Source of the DNA: an uncultured Schlesneria sp. | GTDB lineage: Bacteria; Planctomycetota; Planctomycetia; Planctomycetales; Planctomycetaceae | Assembly (NCBI GenBank): GCA_903840265.1 | Contig: CAIMFH010000160.1 | Span: 1-34,827, forward strand | Direction: 5' to 3' | DNA: 34,827 nucleotides | Shown here: positions 33,879-34,827 of the stretch, one piece after another | Position numbering within the stretch: the stretch's first letter is position 1 | How the letters are laid out: every line of letters starts with the position of its first letter | Position numbers and translations under genes: made by a program | The notes under the pieces: generated by a model | What the model saw: the letters and a program-made list of their open reading frames with translations, nothing else | Told to the model about the DNA's origin: nothing | Databases searched by the model: none

Positions 33879-34628
33879 ATGCGTAGTGGTAATCCAGTTT
33901 TGAATGCTTCGAAATTCGAGTCAATGGCCGCCGATTCCTACGGCGGCGCGAACACGATGACGATTCGCGGAACAGCGACAAAAACGTTGATTCTGCTCGG
34001 TTTGTGTACCGGCATGGCCTCGCTGACCTGGGGAATGGTCTATGGACAAAACGCCCAGCAAGCGATGCCGTTGATGATCGGTGGCATGATTGGGGCACTC
34101 GTGTTTGGATTGGCGACGTCCTTCGTCCCCAAGTGGTCGCCGGTCACCGCTCCGCTCTATGCCATCGCAGAAGGCCTGTTGCTGGGTGGAATCTCGGCAA
34201 TGTTTGAACGCCAGTTCCAAGGGATCGTGTTTCAGGCTTTGCTCGCAACGTTTGGAACCACGTTTGCCTTGCTGATGGCCTACCAAACGGGGATTGTCAA
34301 AGCTACTGAGAACTTCAAGCTCGGCGTGATCGCGGCGACGGGCGGAATTGCCATCATGTACTTGGCAATGTTCGTACTGCGAGCCTTCGGGATCGGCCAA
34401 TTCAGCTTGGCTGCGATGGGTGGCTGGGGCATCGCCATCAGTGCTGTCGTGGTCATCGTTGCCGCACTGAACCTGGTGCTAGACTTTGACTACATTGAAC
34501 AAGCGGCTCATCAAGGTGCCCCCAAGTACTGCGAATGGTACGGTGCTTATGGCCTGATGGTGACACTGGTCTGGCTGTATATCGAAATCCTGCGTCTCCT
34601 GGTCCTGATCGCTGGTCGCCGCGACTGA
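33879..34628 (+). CDS. Bax inhibitor-1 / YccA family membrane protein
   Basis: A 249-residue membrane protein with seven predicted helices after a 30-residue soluble N-terminus. The family end, LNLVLDFDYIEQAAHQGAPKYCEWYGAYGLMVTLVWLYIEILRLL, is clear from the DFDYIE pair of acidic residues in helix 6 and the WLYIEILRLL tail. TRGTATKTL-type entry (TIRGTATKTLILLGLCTG) and PLYAIAEGLLLGGIS match the YccA_BaxI_1 group. Eukaryotic relatives modulate calcium leak; the bacterial role is less clear. ATG at 33879 follows GGGAG with a seven-base spacer. It is a single gene with a strong terminator just behind it. Confidence 0.9.
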   Translation: MRSGNPVLNASKFESMAADSYGGANTMTIRGTATKTLILLGLCTGMASLTWGMVYGQNAQQAMPLMIGGMIGALVFGLATSFVPKWSPVTAPLYAIAEGLLLGGISAMFERQFQGIVFQALLATFGTTFALLMAYQTGIVKATENFKLGVIAATGGIAIMYLAMFVLRAFGIGQFSLAAMGGWGIAISAVVVIVAALNLVLDFDYIEQAAHQGAPKYCEWYGAYGLMVTLVWLYIEILRLLVLIAGRRD

Positions 34629-34657
34629 GGGTTGAATTCGGTTCACGCGGAATCCTG

Positions 34658-34691
34658 TGGCTCGGTCGCGACAAGCGGCCGAGCCATTTTT
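34658..34691 (+). terminator. Rho-independent terminator of the Bax inhibitor-1 gene
   Basis: TGGCTCGGTCGC (34658-34669) and GCGGCCGAGCCA (34675-34686) form a 12-pair stem with one T-G wobble, a five-base loop and a TTTTT tail. A group IIC intron begins at 34695, eight bases after the stem. Confidence 0.95.
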
Positions 34692-34694
34692 GTT

Positions 34695-34827
34695 GTGTGC
34701 CGAGCATGTTTTTCAGCTTGAGGGTGCAAGTCCCTTATCCAACCTGATGGAGGTGAAGGATTAGCGAAGTGCAAGGGCGACTTCCGCGAGGGGTCGTCTG
34801 AAAGAAGCATGGAGCAAACACGTGAGC
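34695..34827 (+). mobile_element. Group IIC intron, 5' end (continues past the window)
   Basis: GTGTGCCGAGCATG at 34695 begins a block that follows the 5' domain I consensus of group II introns. It continues with GAGGGTGCAAGTCCC, a GCGAAGTGCAAGGGCGAC stretch, CGCGAGG, and TCTGAAAGAAGC followed by GCAAAC. The order and many bases match the Oceanobacillus iheyensis group IIC intron (GTGTGCCCGGCATG, AGGGTGAGAGTCCC, CGCAAGGGTGTCC, TCTGAAGGAAGC, GCAAAC). Group IIC introns insert just behind rho-independent terminators, and this one sits eight bases behind the terminator stem at 34658-34686. Only 133 bases are visible, so the maturase frame and 3' end are outside the window. Splicing ability cannot be judged. 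Confidence 0.9.

Noticed and set aside
1-34827. CRISPR array, tRNA or rRNA genes
   Set aside because: No regularly spaced repeats, and no cloverleaf or conserved rRNA segments, were seen on reading both strands.

Overview
The window looks like a piece of a Planctomycetota chromosome. The evidence is a secreted di-haem protein of the planctomycete cytochrome type, a membrane-anchored Ser/Thr kinase, short exported proteins of no known family, and mid-to-high GC coding sequence with mostly single genes or short operons on both strands. I cannot name a species from the sequence alone.

Layout. (1) 1-1225, minus strand: a small accessory cluster, possibly the edge of a plasmid- or phage-derived element. 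It holds a protein resembling small ssDNA-binding proteins, a ribosome-modulation-factor-like protein and an unknown gene cut by the window edge. A 522-bp non-coding stretch follows, with two adjacent stem-loops that share the loop CTTGTAA. (2) 1748-4491: an exported hypothetical protein, an exported ArsC/low-molecular-weight-phosphatase-like protein and the glycine oxidase ThiO. (3) 4543-9272: a di-haem protein with a degenerate peptidase-like C-terminus, a LarE-type sulfur transferase and a six-TM Ser/Thr kinase. (4) 9647-12385: glyA with a structured leader and a strong terminator, then a BRCT-MerR-TPR fusion protein. (5) 12578-16454: rpmB with promoter and terminator, then gatC, gatA and gatB, the tRNA-dependent amidotransferase. 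(6) 16507-22818: a SufR-type regulator with a candidate self-operator, then nuoB, sufC, sufB, sufD, a Rieske ferredoxin and a SufT-like protein, closed by a strong terminator. This is an Fe-S assembly locus that also carries one complex I subunit. (7) 23081-24784: an SbtA-type bicarbonate transporter and its PII-like partner SbtB. (8) 24998-28409: an HlyD-type adaptor and a fused ABC ATPase-permease, which together form an export system. (9) 28724-32147: a candidate sigma-54 promoter, an NtrB-like sensor kinase and an NtrC-family activator. (10) 32220-34628: an exported PHP-domain protein and a Bax inhibitor-1 family membrane protein. (11) 34658-34827: a rho-independent terminator followed eight bases later by the 5' end of a group IIC intron, which runs out of the window.

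Most genes are housekeeping or conserved. The most unusual points are the BRCT-MerR-TPR fusion, the twin identical-loop hairpins near the left edge, the inverted repeat over the sufR promoter, hairpins at the first three suf-operon junctions, the near-consensus sigma-54 site before the two-component pair, and the intron sitting just behind a terminator. I did not find a complete, clearly novel multi-gene system. The left edge is the best candidate for accessory DNA.
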